From Methanospirillum hungatei (lineage in GTDB: Archaea > Halobacteriota > Methanomicrobia > Methanomicrobiales > Methanospirillaceae), in the NCBI RefSeq assembly GCF_019263745.1, contig NZ_CP077107.1:372001-436000 (forward strand): 64,000 bases of DNA, given 5' to 3'. Positions 54,997 to 64,000 of this stretch are shown one piece after another. The notes under the pieces are model-generated. The model saw nothing but the letters and a program-made list of their open reading frames with translations, did not search any database and was not told the DNA's origin. Made by a program: the position numbers and the translations under genes. Position 1 is the first letter of the stretch, and each line of letters starts with the position of its first letter.

Positions 54997-56397
54997 ATGG
55001 AAATTACTTGTTCGCAGGTTATCGGGGGAACTAACACCCCCTGTCTTGTTGAACGTCAGAATTCTATTATCACAACCGGAAAAACCAAAAACCGGATTCA
55101 TTGTGCGGATGATAGTATTGCCGGGGCCGTGAGTCAGCGTGCCTGTGTATTCTGTGGAGCCAGAGTAGTACTGAATCCAATAACAGATGCTGCTCATCTC
55201 GTCCACGGGCCGGTAGGATGTGCATCATATACCTGGGATATAAGGGGCAGCCTTTCAAGCGGCTCGGAAATGTTCAGGAATAGTTTCTCAACCGACCTGA
55301 AGGAACGTGATGTTATCTTTGGCGGGGAGAAAAAACTTGCCCTTTGCATAGACGAAATTGTCCAAAAATATAGCCCCCCTGCGATATTCGTGTATGCAAC
55401 GTGTGTTGTCGGTATCATCGGTGATGATATCATTGCCGTATGTAAAGCAGCATCACAAAGACATGTAATTGATGTCATACCGGTTGAATCAAGCGGATTT
55501 ATATCTGGTAACAAAATTATCGGATACCGGGCTGCTGGAAATGCACTCATCCGCCTAATCACTCCAAAAGAAGGAGAAATAATCCCAAAAACGAAGAAAA
55601 TCAACTTCCTTGGCGAATATAATCTCGGTGGCGAGAAATGGCTGGTAGAACGGTATCTTCGTGAAATGGGTATTGAAATTAATGTTGCCTGTACCGGTGA
55701 TTCGACCGTTGCATCATTAAAACAGGTTCCGGGAGGTTTCCTAAACCTTGTCCAGTGTACCGGATCGATGCATTACGTAGCCCGTCTTCTGGAAGAGGAG
55801 TTCGGAACGCCGTATATTGATGTGAATTTCTTTGGTGCCTACAATACTGCAGACAGTCTCCGGAGGATTGCTCAGTTTTACGGCGAACCTCACATGATTG
55901 AAGCGGTAGAACGTCTCATCAAGCGAGAAACTGAACGAATCCAGCCTGATATCGAGTATTACCGTACCAAACTTACCGGAAAACGTGCTGCAATCTATGT
56001 GGGGGGAGCATTCAAGGCTCTTGCAATCATCAGGCAACTCCGGGAACTTGGGGTGGAGATTGTTTTCTGTGGAACACAGACCGGAAAACCGGAAGATTAC
56101 GAACAGATACATGAGATGTTAAATCCAGGAACTGTCATGGTGGACGATGCGAATCCGGCAGAAATCGAGAGGTTCCTTATCGAAAAGAAGGTAGATATCA
56201 TGGCCGGAGGAGTAAAAGAGCGAACTCTTGCCCATAAACTGGGAGTCGGGTTTGTTGATCATAACCACGACCGCAAGGTCTGCCTTGCCGGATTTGACGG
56301 TGCAATAAACTTTGCCCATGAAGTTTATGTGACCTGCTGTTCACCGGTTTGGAAACAGATCCGGACACATCCTGACTGGGAGGTATATCATGGATGA
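54997..56397 (+). CDS. nifE: FeMo-cofactor scaffold subunit NifE
   Basis: This 466-aa NifD paralogue has SQRACVFCGARVVLNPI, HGPVGCASYTWDIRG and YATCVVGIIGDD, the cluster-binding Cys positions of NifE. FLGEYNLGGEKW and LAGFDGAINFAHEVY are further conserved stretches. With NifN it forms the scaffold on which the NifB product is completed with Mo and homocitrate. The start follows AGGAG. The stop overlaps nifN. Confidence 0.95.
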   Translation: MEITCSQVIGGTNTPCLVERQNSIITTGKTKNRIHCADDSIAGAVSQRACVFCGARVVLNPITDAAHLVHGPVGCASYTWDIRGSLSSGSEMFRNSFSTDLKERDVIFGGEKKLALCIDEIVQKYSPPAIFVYATCVVGIIGDDIIAVCKAASQRHVIDVIPVESSGFISGNKIIGYRAAGNALIRLITPKEGEIIPKTKKINFLGEYNLGGEKWLVERYLREMGIEINVACTGDSTVASLKQVPGGFLNLVQCTGSMHYVARLLEEEFGTPYIDVNFFGAYNTADSLRRIAQFYGEPHMIEAVERLIKRETERIQPDIEYYRTKLTGKRAAIYVGGAFKALAIIRQLRELGVEIVFCGTQTGKPEDYEQIHEMLNPGTVMVDDANPAEIERFLIEKKVDIMAGGVKERTLAHKLGVGFVDHNHDRKVCLAGFDGAINFAHEVYVTCCSPVWKQIRTHPDWEVYHG

Positions 56398-57775
56398 AAA
56401 AACACCATCTGTCCGGGAAGTGAATGAAAACCAGTGTCAGATATGTATGCCTCTTGGCTCGGTAATTGCCTTTAAGGGTATCGAACAATCGATGGTTATA
56501 GTGCATGGATCACAGGGGTGTAGTACCTATATGCGGCTTGCCATGGTTGAACATTACAACGAACCGGTTGACATTGCATCATCCTCACTCAATGAAAAAC
56601 AGACCATTTACGGCGGTGAAGAAAATCTTCGGAAAGGTCTTGATAATGTCATCCGTGTTTACCATCCTAAAGTAATCGGGGTGGTTACAACCTGTATGAC
56701 TGAGACCATGGGAGAGGATGTCGGCCGGATGATTGACACGTACCTGACCGACCGAAACCTGCATGATGTGGATATCATTCCGATATCAACCCCGAGTTAC
56801 AGTGGTACTTCAACCGAAGGATACTGGACTGCAGTCAGGGATGTTATCATGTACTATGCTGGTCCTGTTTCACCTAACGAAGGAATCAACATTATCCTCC
56901 CCCATGTCAGTCCGGCAGATATCCGTGAGATAAAACGTATCCTTGACCTGATGCGGATTCAGTATACACTCATTCCGGATATCTCCATGACTCTTGACCG
57001 GCCGTATGGGATTTCATATGAAAAAATACCTCCGGGAGGGACCAGCAGGGAAGATATTGCCCGGATGAGCGGAGGCAGGGCCACCATCCAGTTTGGATAC
57101 TGCTGTCCGGATAATCTCTCGCCCGGAGCATTGCTGGAAGAAAAATACGGGGTTCCTCTCCATAATCTTCCCCTCCCGGTCGGTCTTAAAAATATGGACA
57201 TGTTTATCAATACGCTGATCTCGATTGCTATAAAACCGGTTCCGGAGAGTATCCTCCTTGAACGGGGATGGCTGTGTGACGCAATGGCTGATGCACACAA
57301 ACACATGGCTGAGATAAAGCCGGTCATCTTTGGAGAGCCCGAACTGGTATATGCTGTATCATCCCTTTGTATCGAGAATGGATCAATTCCCCCCATAATA
57401 GCAACCGGAACAGGATCCCCGCAACTTCGCAGACACCTTGAGACAATAACGAGGGAACTGGATTTTGCTCCTCTGGTAGCAGACCATGTTGACTTTGCCC
57501 TTATTGCAAAGGAGAGTGACCATTTGGGGGTAAATCTTGCAATCGGCCATGCTGGAGGGAAAGTTCTCACCGAGCGGCTGAATATTCCTGTTGTCAGAAC
57601 CGGATTTCCCATTCATGACCGGATAGGAGCACAACGAATCAGGAACCTGGGATATACCGGAACTGTTACCCTTCTGGAACAGATGGTAAACACTCACCTG
57701 GAACACAAGTACCAGCACTACAGACAACAGATAAAATCAGAATATTTCGATAATGGAGGAATAATTAATGCATAA
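56390..57775 (+). CDS. nifN: FeMo-cofactor scaffold subunit NifN
   Basis: This 461-aa NifK paralogue opens with NENQCQICMPLGSVIAFKG and HGSQGCSTYMRLAMVEHY, then TTCMTETMGEDVG. The rest follows NifK (PSYSGTSTEGYW, TGFPIHDRIGAQRI). It partners NifE in cofactor assembly. Neither nifB, nifX nor nifV is seen downstream, so these functions must be encoded elsewhere. The ATG overlaps nifE by 8 nt and has GGGAGG. Confidence 0.94.
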   Translation: MDEKTPSVREVNENQCQICMPLGSVIAFKGIEQSMVIVHGSQGCSTYMRLAMVEHYNEPVDIASSSLNEKQTIYGGEENLRKGLDNVIRVYHPKVIGVVTTCMTETMGEDVGRMIDTYLTDRNLHDVDIIPISTPSYSGTSTEGYWTAVRDVIMYYAGPVSPNEGINIILPHVSPADIREIKRILDLMRIQYTLIPDISMTLDRPYGISYEKIPPGGTSREDIARMSGGRATIQFGYCCPDNLSPGALLEEKYGVPLHNLPLPVGLKNMDMFINTLISIAIKPVPESILLERGWLCDAMADAHKHMAEIKPVIFGEPELVYAVSSLCIENGSIPPIIATGTGSPQLRRHLETITRELDFAPLVADHVDFALIAKESDHLGVNLAIGHAGGKVLTERLNIPVVRTGFPIHDRIGAQRIRNLGYTGTVTLLEQMVNTHLEHKYQHYRQQIKSEYFDNGGIINA

Positions 57776-58076
57776 ACCAAAACACCACATTTTCGTCTGC
57801 ACAAGTTCACGTGCAAACGGCCAGACGAAGGGATATTGCCAGTCAAATGAGGGATTTGAAATCATGCAGCGGTTTATTGAAGAGATTGATGACAGGGAAA
57901 TTGGTGGTGATGTATTTCTCAGTAACACCGGATGCTTTGGGATATGTGAAAAAGGTCCGATTGTGGTGGTTTATCCGGATAATATCTGGTATGGATCGGT
58001 AAGTCCTGACGATGTGGAGGAGATAATGGACTCACATATCGAAGGGGGAGAGATAGTAGAACGTCTCGTCATTTAA
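57768..58076 (+). CDS. Thioredoxin-fold 2Fe-2S ferredoxin
   Basis: This 102-aa protein is of the Shethna-protein/Clostridium pasteurianum 2Fe-2S ferredoxin family. It has FVCTSSRANGQTKGYC, then SNTGCFGICEKGPIVVVYPD and a C-terminal YGSVSPDDVEEIMDSHI helix; four Cys bind the cluster. In Azotobacter and Clostridium such ferredoxins interact with nitrogenase, for protection or electron supply. It overlaps nifN by 8 nt and has GGAGG, so it belongs to the nif operon. Confidence 0.88.
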   Translation: MHKPKHHIFVCTSSRANGQTKGYCQSNEGFEIMQRFIEEIDDREIGGDVFLSNTGCFGICEKGPIVVVYPDNIWYGSVSPDDVEEIMDSHIEGGEIVERLVI

Positions 58077-58091
58077 CAGACAGGATAGCAT

Positions 58092-58724
58092 ATGTATTGT
58101 GAAATAGCCACCATTCTCGGAGCCGACGGAATGAGTTCAAGCCTTACAGGGTCCGGAACCATAGTGGTATTCCGGCGAACCCAGGGGGTATGGAACCTTG
58201 ATCGGGAAATGCCATTTAATACAACCGAAAGTGATTCGCTTGCTATTCTTCGGAAAAAAATGGCGGATCTTATCAGTTTTTTAGGTGAATGCAAAATATT
58301 TGTTGCAAATCAGGCTATCGGGGCATTATACTATGAACTTATGAAAGCAGGCTGCAGTGTGTTTGAAGTTTCCGGAAGACCTGTTGGTTTTCTCGAAGAG
58401 GTTCTCCAGGAAGAAGAACAAGAACAGGCAAAAATCGCAGCAATAAGAAATGAACCGCTTCCCGGCCCGTATGAAAAATCTCCCGGTAATTTTTTTGTAT
58501 CAATAAAGGAGATACAGGGAAAGACTCCGGGGATTACCAGCAAACAGATCCTTCTTGATTTCATGAGAGAAGGAAAATTCAAAACCCTGGAGATCATCTG
58601 TGATCATATCCCACCATGGGTTGAGATGGAATCAGAACAACGGGGATATAAGATTGAATCAGAAAAAGTCCCGGTCAATGAAGTTAAAATGAAGGTAATC
58701 AATCCATCATTTACTGGGAAATGA
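58092..58724 (+). CDS. AnfO-family nitrogenase accessory protein
   Basis: This 210-aa protein begins MYCEIATILGADGMSSSLTG. It has IVVFRRTQGVWNLDREMPF, a DLISFLGECKIFVANQAIGA stretch and SVFEVSGRPVGFLEEVL, which is the pattern of AnfO proteins from iron-only nitrogenase clusters. Here it ends a molybdenum-type nif operon, 15 bp after the ferredoxin gene. Its biochemical role is unknown even in the Fe-only system. The C-terminal third (about 130-210) is variable and lacks motifs. No anfD, anfG or anfK is present in the window. Confidence 0.78.
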   Translation: MYCEIATILGADGMSSSLTGSGTIVVFRRTQGVWNLDREMPFNTTESDSLAILRKKMADLISFLGECKIFVANQAIGALYYELMKAGCSVFEVSGRPVGFLEEVLQEEEQEQAKIAAIRNEPLPGPYEKSPGNFFVSIKEIQGKTPGITSKQILLDFMREGKFKTLEIICDHIPPWVEMESEQRGYKIESEKVPVNEVKMKVINPSFTGK

Positions 58725-58741
58725 TTCCTTTTTCAATATCT

Positions 58742-59238
58742 TTATATTTTCATTATTTCTATCGGAAAGAGTAATTCAGTCAATAACTCTTCTTCAGGCA
58801 CGTCATCGGAATCACTCAGGAAATTATCCCGACAGGGAGATTTCGGTTCATATCCCATTTTCACTGTTCATTCATAGAGTTTTCCCCATGATTCATGAAC
58901 ATCCTGGTATGGACCTTTGTGTATTACTGATGTAAACATTCCTCCTGGTAGGGCCCTAATGGTAATACCCAGAATCTGTTCAGGTAATCTCCCGGTAACT
59001 GGAACGGCAATTTCTACATCTACACCAGATTACCGGTATTCTCCATCATGATAAATTGATATAAATGGTCAGGTTATGGAAACCTTTTCTCACCTCTCTG
59101 AGGTGAAGAGAAATATGTACATAATATACCAATTAACTGTGGGATAACCTCTTCAAAGGTCCCTTTTTCGCGGATGGATAGAATACTGAGCGGTTCGATT
59201 TCTTTTATCGTTGGTTCTGCTACAGTCATGGAAAACAT
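58742..59238 (-). pseudogene. Decayed GyrI-like (AraC effector-binding type) protein
   Basis: The first part, read from 59238 (or ATG 59229), gives VAEPTIKEIEPLSILSIREK and GTFEEVIPQLIGIL, then a stop. The remainder appears in another frame: FISIYHDGEYR-stop-SGVDVEIAVPVTGRL, then ALPGGMFTSVIHKGPYQDVH, SWGKLYE-stop-TVKMGYEP and DVPEEELLTELLFPIE, ending at 58742. These are the conserved blocks of the GyrI-like small-molecule binding domain. At least one frameshift and two in-frame stops disrupt it; the TGA replaces the usual Trp after LYE. It is a clear dead gene between the nif operon and the permease. Confidence 0.75.
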
Positions 59239-59383
59239 CTCCATCTGCTGTCAATGAAACATTCATGATTGGGATGATGTTATGCATACAGATTCTGATG
59301 ATGGTATATCTTTAGAACAGGCAAAAAACAGAGTTGTGATAAGAGATAATATGAGCCTCATGTCAGAGAAATGATTTTGGTAA

Positions 59384-60661
59384 TCACATAGTTCTCTTTG
59401 GATCTCCCATTCTCTTTCGGTTTCTAATCAGGAAAATACCCCAGATGAGGATAATTCCAATGGGAAAAAATATCGCCCATGATACAAAAAGCAGGATACA
59501 TGATGTTAGTATGAGTGATAGTGCACTTAGAAATACTGCATACCGGTTATCTTTCAGCAACACCATCCCTGCTGCACATCCACCTATATATGTAAGGATA
59601 AACGTAGAGTTCGGAAGTTGAATAAGAAATGCAAGAGAGAGAAGACCGGTGCTGTAAATGATGAAAATGAATGAGAAACATCCGGCTAGAAAGATGAGCC
59701 CCCCGATGTGAGTGTAATATCGTTCGGATAACCGTGCAAGAAATGACGGAGCATATCCAGTGACGGCAAGAGAATATCCAAGACGAGAGGCAGCACCAAT
59801 ATATGATATCGACGGTGCCAGACATACAAATAATCCCGTTAATCCGGTCAGGATCATTCCATACTGTCCAAATGATCCTTCGATGAGATGCACCAGTGAT
59901 ACATCTGATATCCCAGGTCCATACATATGAGTGCCAACGACAACATATGCTGTGAGAAGGTACAGACTTCCGATTATAATTGATGCGATAATGGTTCCCC
60001 TGACAACGTCCCGTTTCGGATCTTCAATTTCTTCGGCAATATGAGTCACAGCTTCCCACCCGATATAACTCCAGAAGAGTAAGGTTGCAGCATACCCGAT
60101 ACTCATCCAGCCATTTGGGATGAACGGAGTAAAATGTGACAGTTCCACGGTCCGGTAACTCCCAATAAATGCACCTACCAGAATACAGATGGTGCCAAGT
60201 ACGACAGCTATCTGTACCTGACTGCTGATACGCATTCCGATATAATTGAGGAATAACCCAGCCAGAATTATTGATACTGCAATGACAATTCTCCAGAATT
60301 CTGAAAGGCCATATGCAGCAGCAATATATCCTGCCCCGGTTAATGCAAGGATTGGGACACCGATGATTCCTGATACCAGGAAAAACCATCCAACCAGTGC
60401 TCCTACCTGCTCATTAAATGCAAGGGTGACGAAATATGAAACCCCGCCGTCATTTGGAAACCGGGCAGAAAGTAGACCCATGGTGAGAGCCATAGGAAAT
60501 GCAAGAACGATGATGAAAATCCACGAGAGAAGAGATCCTGGGCCCGCTATCTCTGCTGAAAGACCTGGAAGAATGAGTACACCACATCCCAAAACTGAAC
60601 CGATATATAACGCAACGATATGATGGAGACGAAGAGATGATCGCTCTGTCGGGTGGATCAT
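59384..60661 (-). CDS. APC-family amino acid permease
   Basis: This 425-aa protein has about 12 TM helices. It starts with the conserved first helix (LYIGSVLGCGVLILPGLSAE) holding the G-x-G substrate-binding bend, followed by GPGSLLSWIFIIVLAFPMAL and ARFPNDGGVSYFV. Helix 6 with FWSYIGWEAVTHIAEEIEDP is the usual APC-type E-x-I-x-x-P junction. It imports or exchanges amino acids or amines; specificity cannot be told. It is divergent from the chemoreceptor gene at 60916. Confidence 0.88.
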   Translation of the reverse strand: MIHPTERSSLRLHHIVALYIGSVLGCGVLILPGLSAEIAGPGSLLSWIFIIVLAFPMALTMGLLSARFPNDGGVSYFVTLAFNEQVGALVGWFFLVSGIIGVPILALTGAGYIAAAYGLSEFWRIVIAVSIILAGLFLNYIGMRISSQVQIAVVLGTICILVGAFIGSYRTVELSHFTPFIPNGWMSIGYAATLLFWSYIGWEAVTHIAEEIEDPKRDVVRGTIIASIIIGSLYLLTAYVVVGTHMYGPGISDVSLVHLIEGSFGQYGMILTGLTGLFVCLAPSISYIGAASRLGYSLAVTGYAPSFLARLSERYYTHIGGLIFLAGCFSFIFIIYSTGLLSLAFLIQLPNSTFILTYIGGCAAGMVLLKDNRYAVFLSALSLILTSCILLFVSWAIFFPIGIILIWGIFLIRNRKRMGDPKRTM

Positions 60662-60915
60662 AAATTGGCCTTTTATTTTGGCTTTTAAAACAATAAAGGG
60701 TTCCTATCATATTATTATTTTATTACCTTTGAAACATGGGTATAATAATACTCTCATTTGGTATTTTTGAAAAAGGTCATCTGTAAAAAATTTCTCATGG
60801 ATTCATATACTATTCAAAAATTAATTCTAGAAAAGTTAGCCTAATAGGCAGCCGCTATCTATTTTAATTTTAAAGCAATTCATTAAACAGATCAATTCTT
60901 GCTGGGGTGGAAAAG

Positions 60916-63021
60916 ATGTTTTTAGATAACATCCAGATGAAGAAAAAATTAATTGGTGGGTTTTTGTGTATAGTCATTCTTGCCCTTATTATAGCCATAA
61001 TAGGTTATATTTCAATGGGGGATATGGCTGGAAAAGCTCAAATTATGTATGATGATAACTTAGTTTCTTTAGATCAATTATTAACCGCAGATAATAGTTT
61101 TCTCAATATCCGGATTAATATTTACAAAACTGTTTTTGCAAAAGACGAACGTGTTGATAAATTTGCAGAGATAGATCAGGAAATTGCGAATATTAAAGAT
61201 AAAGTAAACCTGTATCGAGTACGTGCTACTTCACAAGAAGAACAGGCCAATTTAGAAAAATTTGATACAAATTGGCCTATTTTTGAGCAAACACTTCGAA
61301 CGATTATTTCCGATATGACTGCCGGACGAGAAGAAGCAGCTCTAGCGGGGATTTATAGTGATGATTTTGCTATTCCACGAGATGATGCTCAAACTGCTCT
61401 GGATAATCTTGAAGCGTATAATCAAGAACAGGCACGAATTCTTAAAAATGAAATTACCCAGCAATTTGAAAATTCATCATTGCTCTTCTTCATTATCGGA
61501 TTTTTAACACTTGTATTCGGAATTGGGCTTGCAGTAATTCTTACGAAGAGTATTACTCAACCATTATCTCAAACAGTCCATATGATCCGTGAAATGGGAA
61601 TGGGTCACCTCGGAAACAGACTAAATATGTCAAGAAGGGATGAAATTGGTGAGATGGCTGAATCCATGGATGCATTTGCTGAAAATTTACAGACAAATGT
61701 AATTGGAACAATCCATAAGATTGCGAAGGGAGAAAAGATAAAAAATGTAATGATAATGGATGAACATGACGAAATAGGTCCGGCCCTTCGCGATACGGTA
61801 AATACAATATCACATCTCATTGATGAAACAAATAACCTAGTCTTTGCTGCACAAGAAGGAAACCTTTCCATTAGAGGAGATGAATCTTTATTCCAGGGAG
61901 GATATCAGGATATAATTGCCGGATTTAACAAAACCTTAGAGAATATTCTTATTCCTCTTCATGAAGCAATGAAATTAGCGAAAAAGTATGCTACTGGAGA
62001 TTTTTCTTCCCGGTTTTCTTCTTCTATTGTAGTCAAGGGAGATTTTATCCCATTCAAAGATGCGATGGACACTATCGGTATTGAGACAGGTAAGGCAATT
62101 TCAGCAGTTAATAAGGAGATTGAAGCACTGCAGACAAATATGGAGGAAACAAATGCAAGTTCTGAAGAAATATCATCAGGAACTCATGTTCTGGCACAAA
62201 ATGCCACGCAGGTCAGTGATTTATCTGATAAATCATCCCAAGGAATTATGCAGATTCTTCAGGCTATGAATGATCTTGCATCCGCTGTTTCATCTGTTGC
62301 ATCCGAGACAACCGATGTTGCAGGTCTTACTCAGAAAACCAATGAGTTATCTGTTGAAGGGACTAGACTGGTAGAACGAACTGATGAGGGAATGACCAGT
62401 ATTAAGAATTCATTTGAAGAAACGAACCAAGTTGTCAAAGAAATTGATGCTCAAATGGGTGAAATCGGTTCCATTGTAGAAGTAATTGGTGGTATTGCTG
62501 ACCAAACAAATTTACTCGCATTAAATGCAGCAATTGAAGCAGCACGGGCGGGAGATGCAGGATTAGGATTTGCAGTAGTTGCAAATGAAGTAAAAACACT
62601 CGCAGAAGAGTCACGCGTATCTGCAGAAAAAATTGGCGGTTTAATTGATATACTTCAAAGAAAGTCTAAAAATGTAACAAGTTCAATGAACAAATCTCTC
62701 GGGGATGTAGAATCCGGTGATTACGCAGTCAAAGAAATGATGAAAATATTCACTCAGATTGCAGAATCAATAGAGAATGCTTCAAGAAGAGTAAGTGATG
62801 TTGCAGCAAATACTCAGGAACAAGCAGCTTCAGTTGAGGAAATAACTGCAAGTGTTCATGAACTGGAAAAAATAGCAACAGAAAGTTCTCAAGAAGCCTT
62901 ATCTGCATCAAGTGCCACCGAACAGATCAGTTCATCAATTGATCTAGTAACTAAAGCGATTACTGAAGCAAATATTTCAATACAAAAAATTTCTACCGAA
63001 ATGGGAAAATTCTCTTTATAA
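60916..63021 (+). CDS. Methyl-accepting chemotaxis protein with 4HB-type sensor
   Basis: This protein of about 701 aa is read from ATG 60916, preceded by GGGGTGG; GTG 60907 is in frame. TM1 (LIGGFLCIVILALIIAIIGY) is followed by a four-helix-bundle sensor (about 40-185), TM2 (LLFFIIGFLTLVFGIGLAVI), HAMP, a second HAMP-like repeat with FAAQEGNLSIRGDE, and the signalling domain. Its tip is DQTNLLALNAAIEAARAGDA. The HAMP-linker architecture equals that of the receptor at 2475, so they derive from a common cytoplasmic design with different sensors. It is an orphan gene and likely feeds a CheA encoded elsewhere. Confidence 0.93.
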   Translation: MFLDNIQMKKKLIGGFLCIVILALIIAIIGYISMGDMAGKAQIMYDDNLVSLDQLLTADNSFLNIRINIYKTVFAKDERVDKFAEIDQEIANIKDKVNLYRVRATSQEEQANLEKFDTNWPIFEQTLRTIISDMTAGREEAALAGIYSDDFAIPRDDAQTALDNLEAYNQEQARILKNEITQQFENSSLLFFIIGFLTLVFGIGLAVILTKSITQPLSQTVHMIREMGMGHLGNRLNMSRRDEIGEMAESMDAFAENLQTNVIGTIHKIAKGEKIKNVMIMDEHDEIGPALRDTVNTISHLIDETNNLVFAAQEGNLSIRGDESLFQGGYQDIIAGFNKTLENILIPLHEAMKLAKKYATGDFSSRFSSSIVVKGDFIPFKDAMDTIGIETGKAISAVNKEIEALQTNMEETNASSEEISSGTHVLAQNATQVSDLSDKSSQGIMQILQAMNDLASAVSSVASETTDVAGLTQKTNELSVEGTRLVERTDEGMTSIKNSFEETNQVVKEIDAQMGEIGSIVEVIGGIADQTNLLALNAAIEAARAGDAGLGFAVVANEVKTLAEESRVSAEKIGGLIDILQRKSKNVTSSMNKSLGDVESGDYAVKEMMKIFTQIAESIENASRRVSDVAANTQEQAASVEEITASVHELEKIATESSQEALSASSATEQISSSIDLVTKAITEANISIQKISTEMGKFSL

Positions 63022-63029
63022 TTTTTTTT
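63022..63029 (+). terminator. T8 terminator candidate
   Basis: Eight T residues follow immediately on the stop codon of the chemoreceptor gene. There is no strong hairpin. Confidence 0.45.
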
Positions 63030-63385
63030 AAAGATATCTCAAGACTTATTCTCCATCTAACAATTGAAATTTTTAGATTAAAAATTAATAATTTATAGCT
63101 ATAAAATCATCATTTATTTATATCGATTGAATTTTTTTCCAACTTAAATATATATGTAATTTTATGTGTGGTAAAATGATGCGAAAAAAATAAAATCAAT
63201 ATTGATCAATTACTCAAAAAAATATGATCTTCTAGATCAAAACCTCTCAGTCACAAACATTTATGTGATAGGGAGTGAGAATACCCCAAATGAAATGAGT
63301 ATACTACACAAGGACTCATAACACATTACTATGATATATTCGTGATATTATTACCGGTTCCATTTGTAATAGATTGATTTCCATC
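63030..63385. other. AT-rich promoter region of the OpuAC-type gene
   Basis: No gene is seen. It contains the palindromes ATTGATCAAT (63201-63210) and TGATCT-TCT-AGATCA (63225-63239), which may be regulatory. TATA-like AAATATATATG occurs near 63147. Confidence 0.4.
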
Positions 63386-64000
63386 ATGAAAAAGATATTA
63401 TTCCTCTGTTTATTGATTTTATACACCATTGCATTGACATTGCCGGTTGAAGGAGCTACAGCAACCCCTATACCTCCAATAAAAATTCATACAGGTGACT
63501 GGGATTCAATCAAATTAACAAACGCTATTGCAAAATATATTCTGGAGTTCGGATATGGATATGAGATTAGAATACATCCAACTCCGGAGAAAACTCTGTC
63601 TGATGATCTCTCATCCGGCGAGGTTGATGTAAGTTTTGAAGTATGGAAAGAAAACCATCCTGCTACTCTTGAAAGAAAAATCAACACTGGAGAAATCATT
63701 GATTTAGGATCGATATATTCTCACGCATCTCAATATTTTATTATCCCAAAATGGGTTGCTGAGTCCCATAATATCTCAAGACTGGAACAGATGAAAGATT
63801 ATTGGTACTTTTTTAAAGATCCAGAAAACCATCATATGGGTCTTTTTTATCCTGGGCTTATTTCATGGTTTGTCCATGATACGAATATTGAGAAACTTAA
63901 AGCCTATGGATTAACTCCATTTTTTAATTCCATAACTATGCCTTCTGGAAGGTCATATGAAGCATCTTTTATGAAGGCAGCAATGAATAATCAAACAATA
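63386..64000 (+). CDS. OpuAC-type substrate-binding protein, partial
   Basis: The gene starts at ATG 63386 and runs off the right edge after 205 codons. It has a signal peptide (KKILFLCLLILYTIALTLP). An OpuAC/ProX-like periplasmic-binding fold follows (KIHTGDWDSIKLTNAIAKYI; DDLSSGEVDVSFEVW; DLGSIYSHASQYFIIPKW). Such proteins deliver glycine betaine, choline or similar quaternary amines to an ABC transporter; the first acidic/aromatic residues (GDWDS, EVW) fit the aromatic cage region. Substrate and partner genes lie outside the window. Confidence 0.85.
   Translation, partial: MKKILFLCLLILYTIALTLPVEGATATPIPPIKIHTGDWDSIKLTNAIAKYILEFGYGYEIRIHPTPEKTLSDDLSSGEVDVSFEVWKENHPATLERKINTGEIIDLGSIYSHASQYFIIPKWVAESHNISRLEQMKDYWYFFKDPENHHMGLFYPGLISWFVHDTNIEKLKAYGLTPFFNSITMPSGRSYEASFMKAAMNNQTI

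Noticed and set aside
56959-57612. 217-codon minus-strand frame inside nifN
   Set aside because: Antisense shadow of an overlapping confirmed gene.

Overview
The window looks like a chromosomal segment of a hydrogenotrophic methanogenic archaeon of the Methanomicrobiales, most like Methanospirillum. The indicators are archaeal-type CO dehydrogenase/acetyl-CoA synthase genes, a nif operon with two PII genes between nifH and nifD, many COG1361/PEGA/TolB-like surface proteins, HTH-PAS one-component regulators, AT-rich intergenic DNA with TATA-box promoters and strong GGAGG ribosome sites. No rRNA, tRNA or CRISPR array was recognised. The genus is an inference from gene content, not from a marker gene.

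Layout. (1) 1-8.6 kb: a partial TPR surface protein, a small HTH regulator, and a chemosensory operon (double CheW, Cache-type chemoreceptor, CheA-REC hybrid, REC-histidine kinase) without CheY, CheB or CheR. (2) 8.6-12.5 kb: an Nramp-like membrane protein, a beta-propeller surface protein and a condensation-domain acyltransferase-like protein. (3) 12.5-24 kb: an accessory island. It holds a Fic protein behind two palindromic operator candidates, a row of small secreted or membrane proteins, a DUF2637 fragment, a zinc-ribbon microprotein, an AAA ATPase/DUF4276 (Toprim-like) pair, a decayed DDE insertion sequence, an HsdR N-terminal fragment, a DUF4258/YgiT toxin-antitoxin pair and an intact IS66-type element. 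(4) 24-39 kb: a PEGA surface protein, the ammonium transporter Amt, an HTH-PAS regulator facing a COG1361-RND exporter operon across a perfect 19-bp palindrome, and a PadR-HAAS-toastrack-COG1361-FtsX-ABC operon. (5) 39.4-49.9 kb: a tightly packed CODH/ACS operon, cooC-cooC-cdhA-B-C-D-E plus a RACo-type corrinoid activator. (6) 49.9-58.7 kb: the nif operon nifH-I1-I2-D-K-E-N, a thioredoxin-fold 2Fe-2S ferredoxin and an AnfO-family gene. (7) 58.7-64 kb: a decayed GyrI-like gene, an APC permease, a second chemoreceptor and the start of an OpuAC-type binding protein.

How the genes work together. The CODH/ACS operon supplies acetyl-CoA synthesis or cleavage: CdhA/B oxidise or reduce CO, CdhC assembles acetyl-CoA, CdhD/E carry the methyl group, the two CooC ATPases would mature the Ni clusters and the RACo protein would re-reduce the corrinoid. 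The nif operon encodes a molybdenum-type nitrogenase with its scaffold NifEN and PII-type switch-off proteins NifI1/I2. nifB and nifH-independent accessory genes are not in the window.

The most interesting signals are mostly non-coding. An NrpR-like element (nGAA-N6-TTCn) lies just downstream of a TATA box both at the far-upstream nif promoter and at amt, about 23 kb away. The putative nif transcript then has a leader of about 370 nt carrying a 13-codon mini-ORF with a near-perfect ribosome site. Several regulator genes face their own perfect inverted repeats. Two unrelated exporters (RND and MacB/FtsX-type ABC) are each co-encoded with a COG1361 membrane-anchored surface protein, which suggests these proteins act as archaeal counterparts of exporter adaptor subunits.
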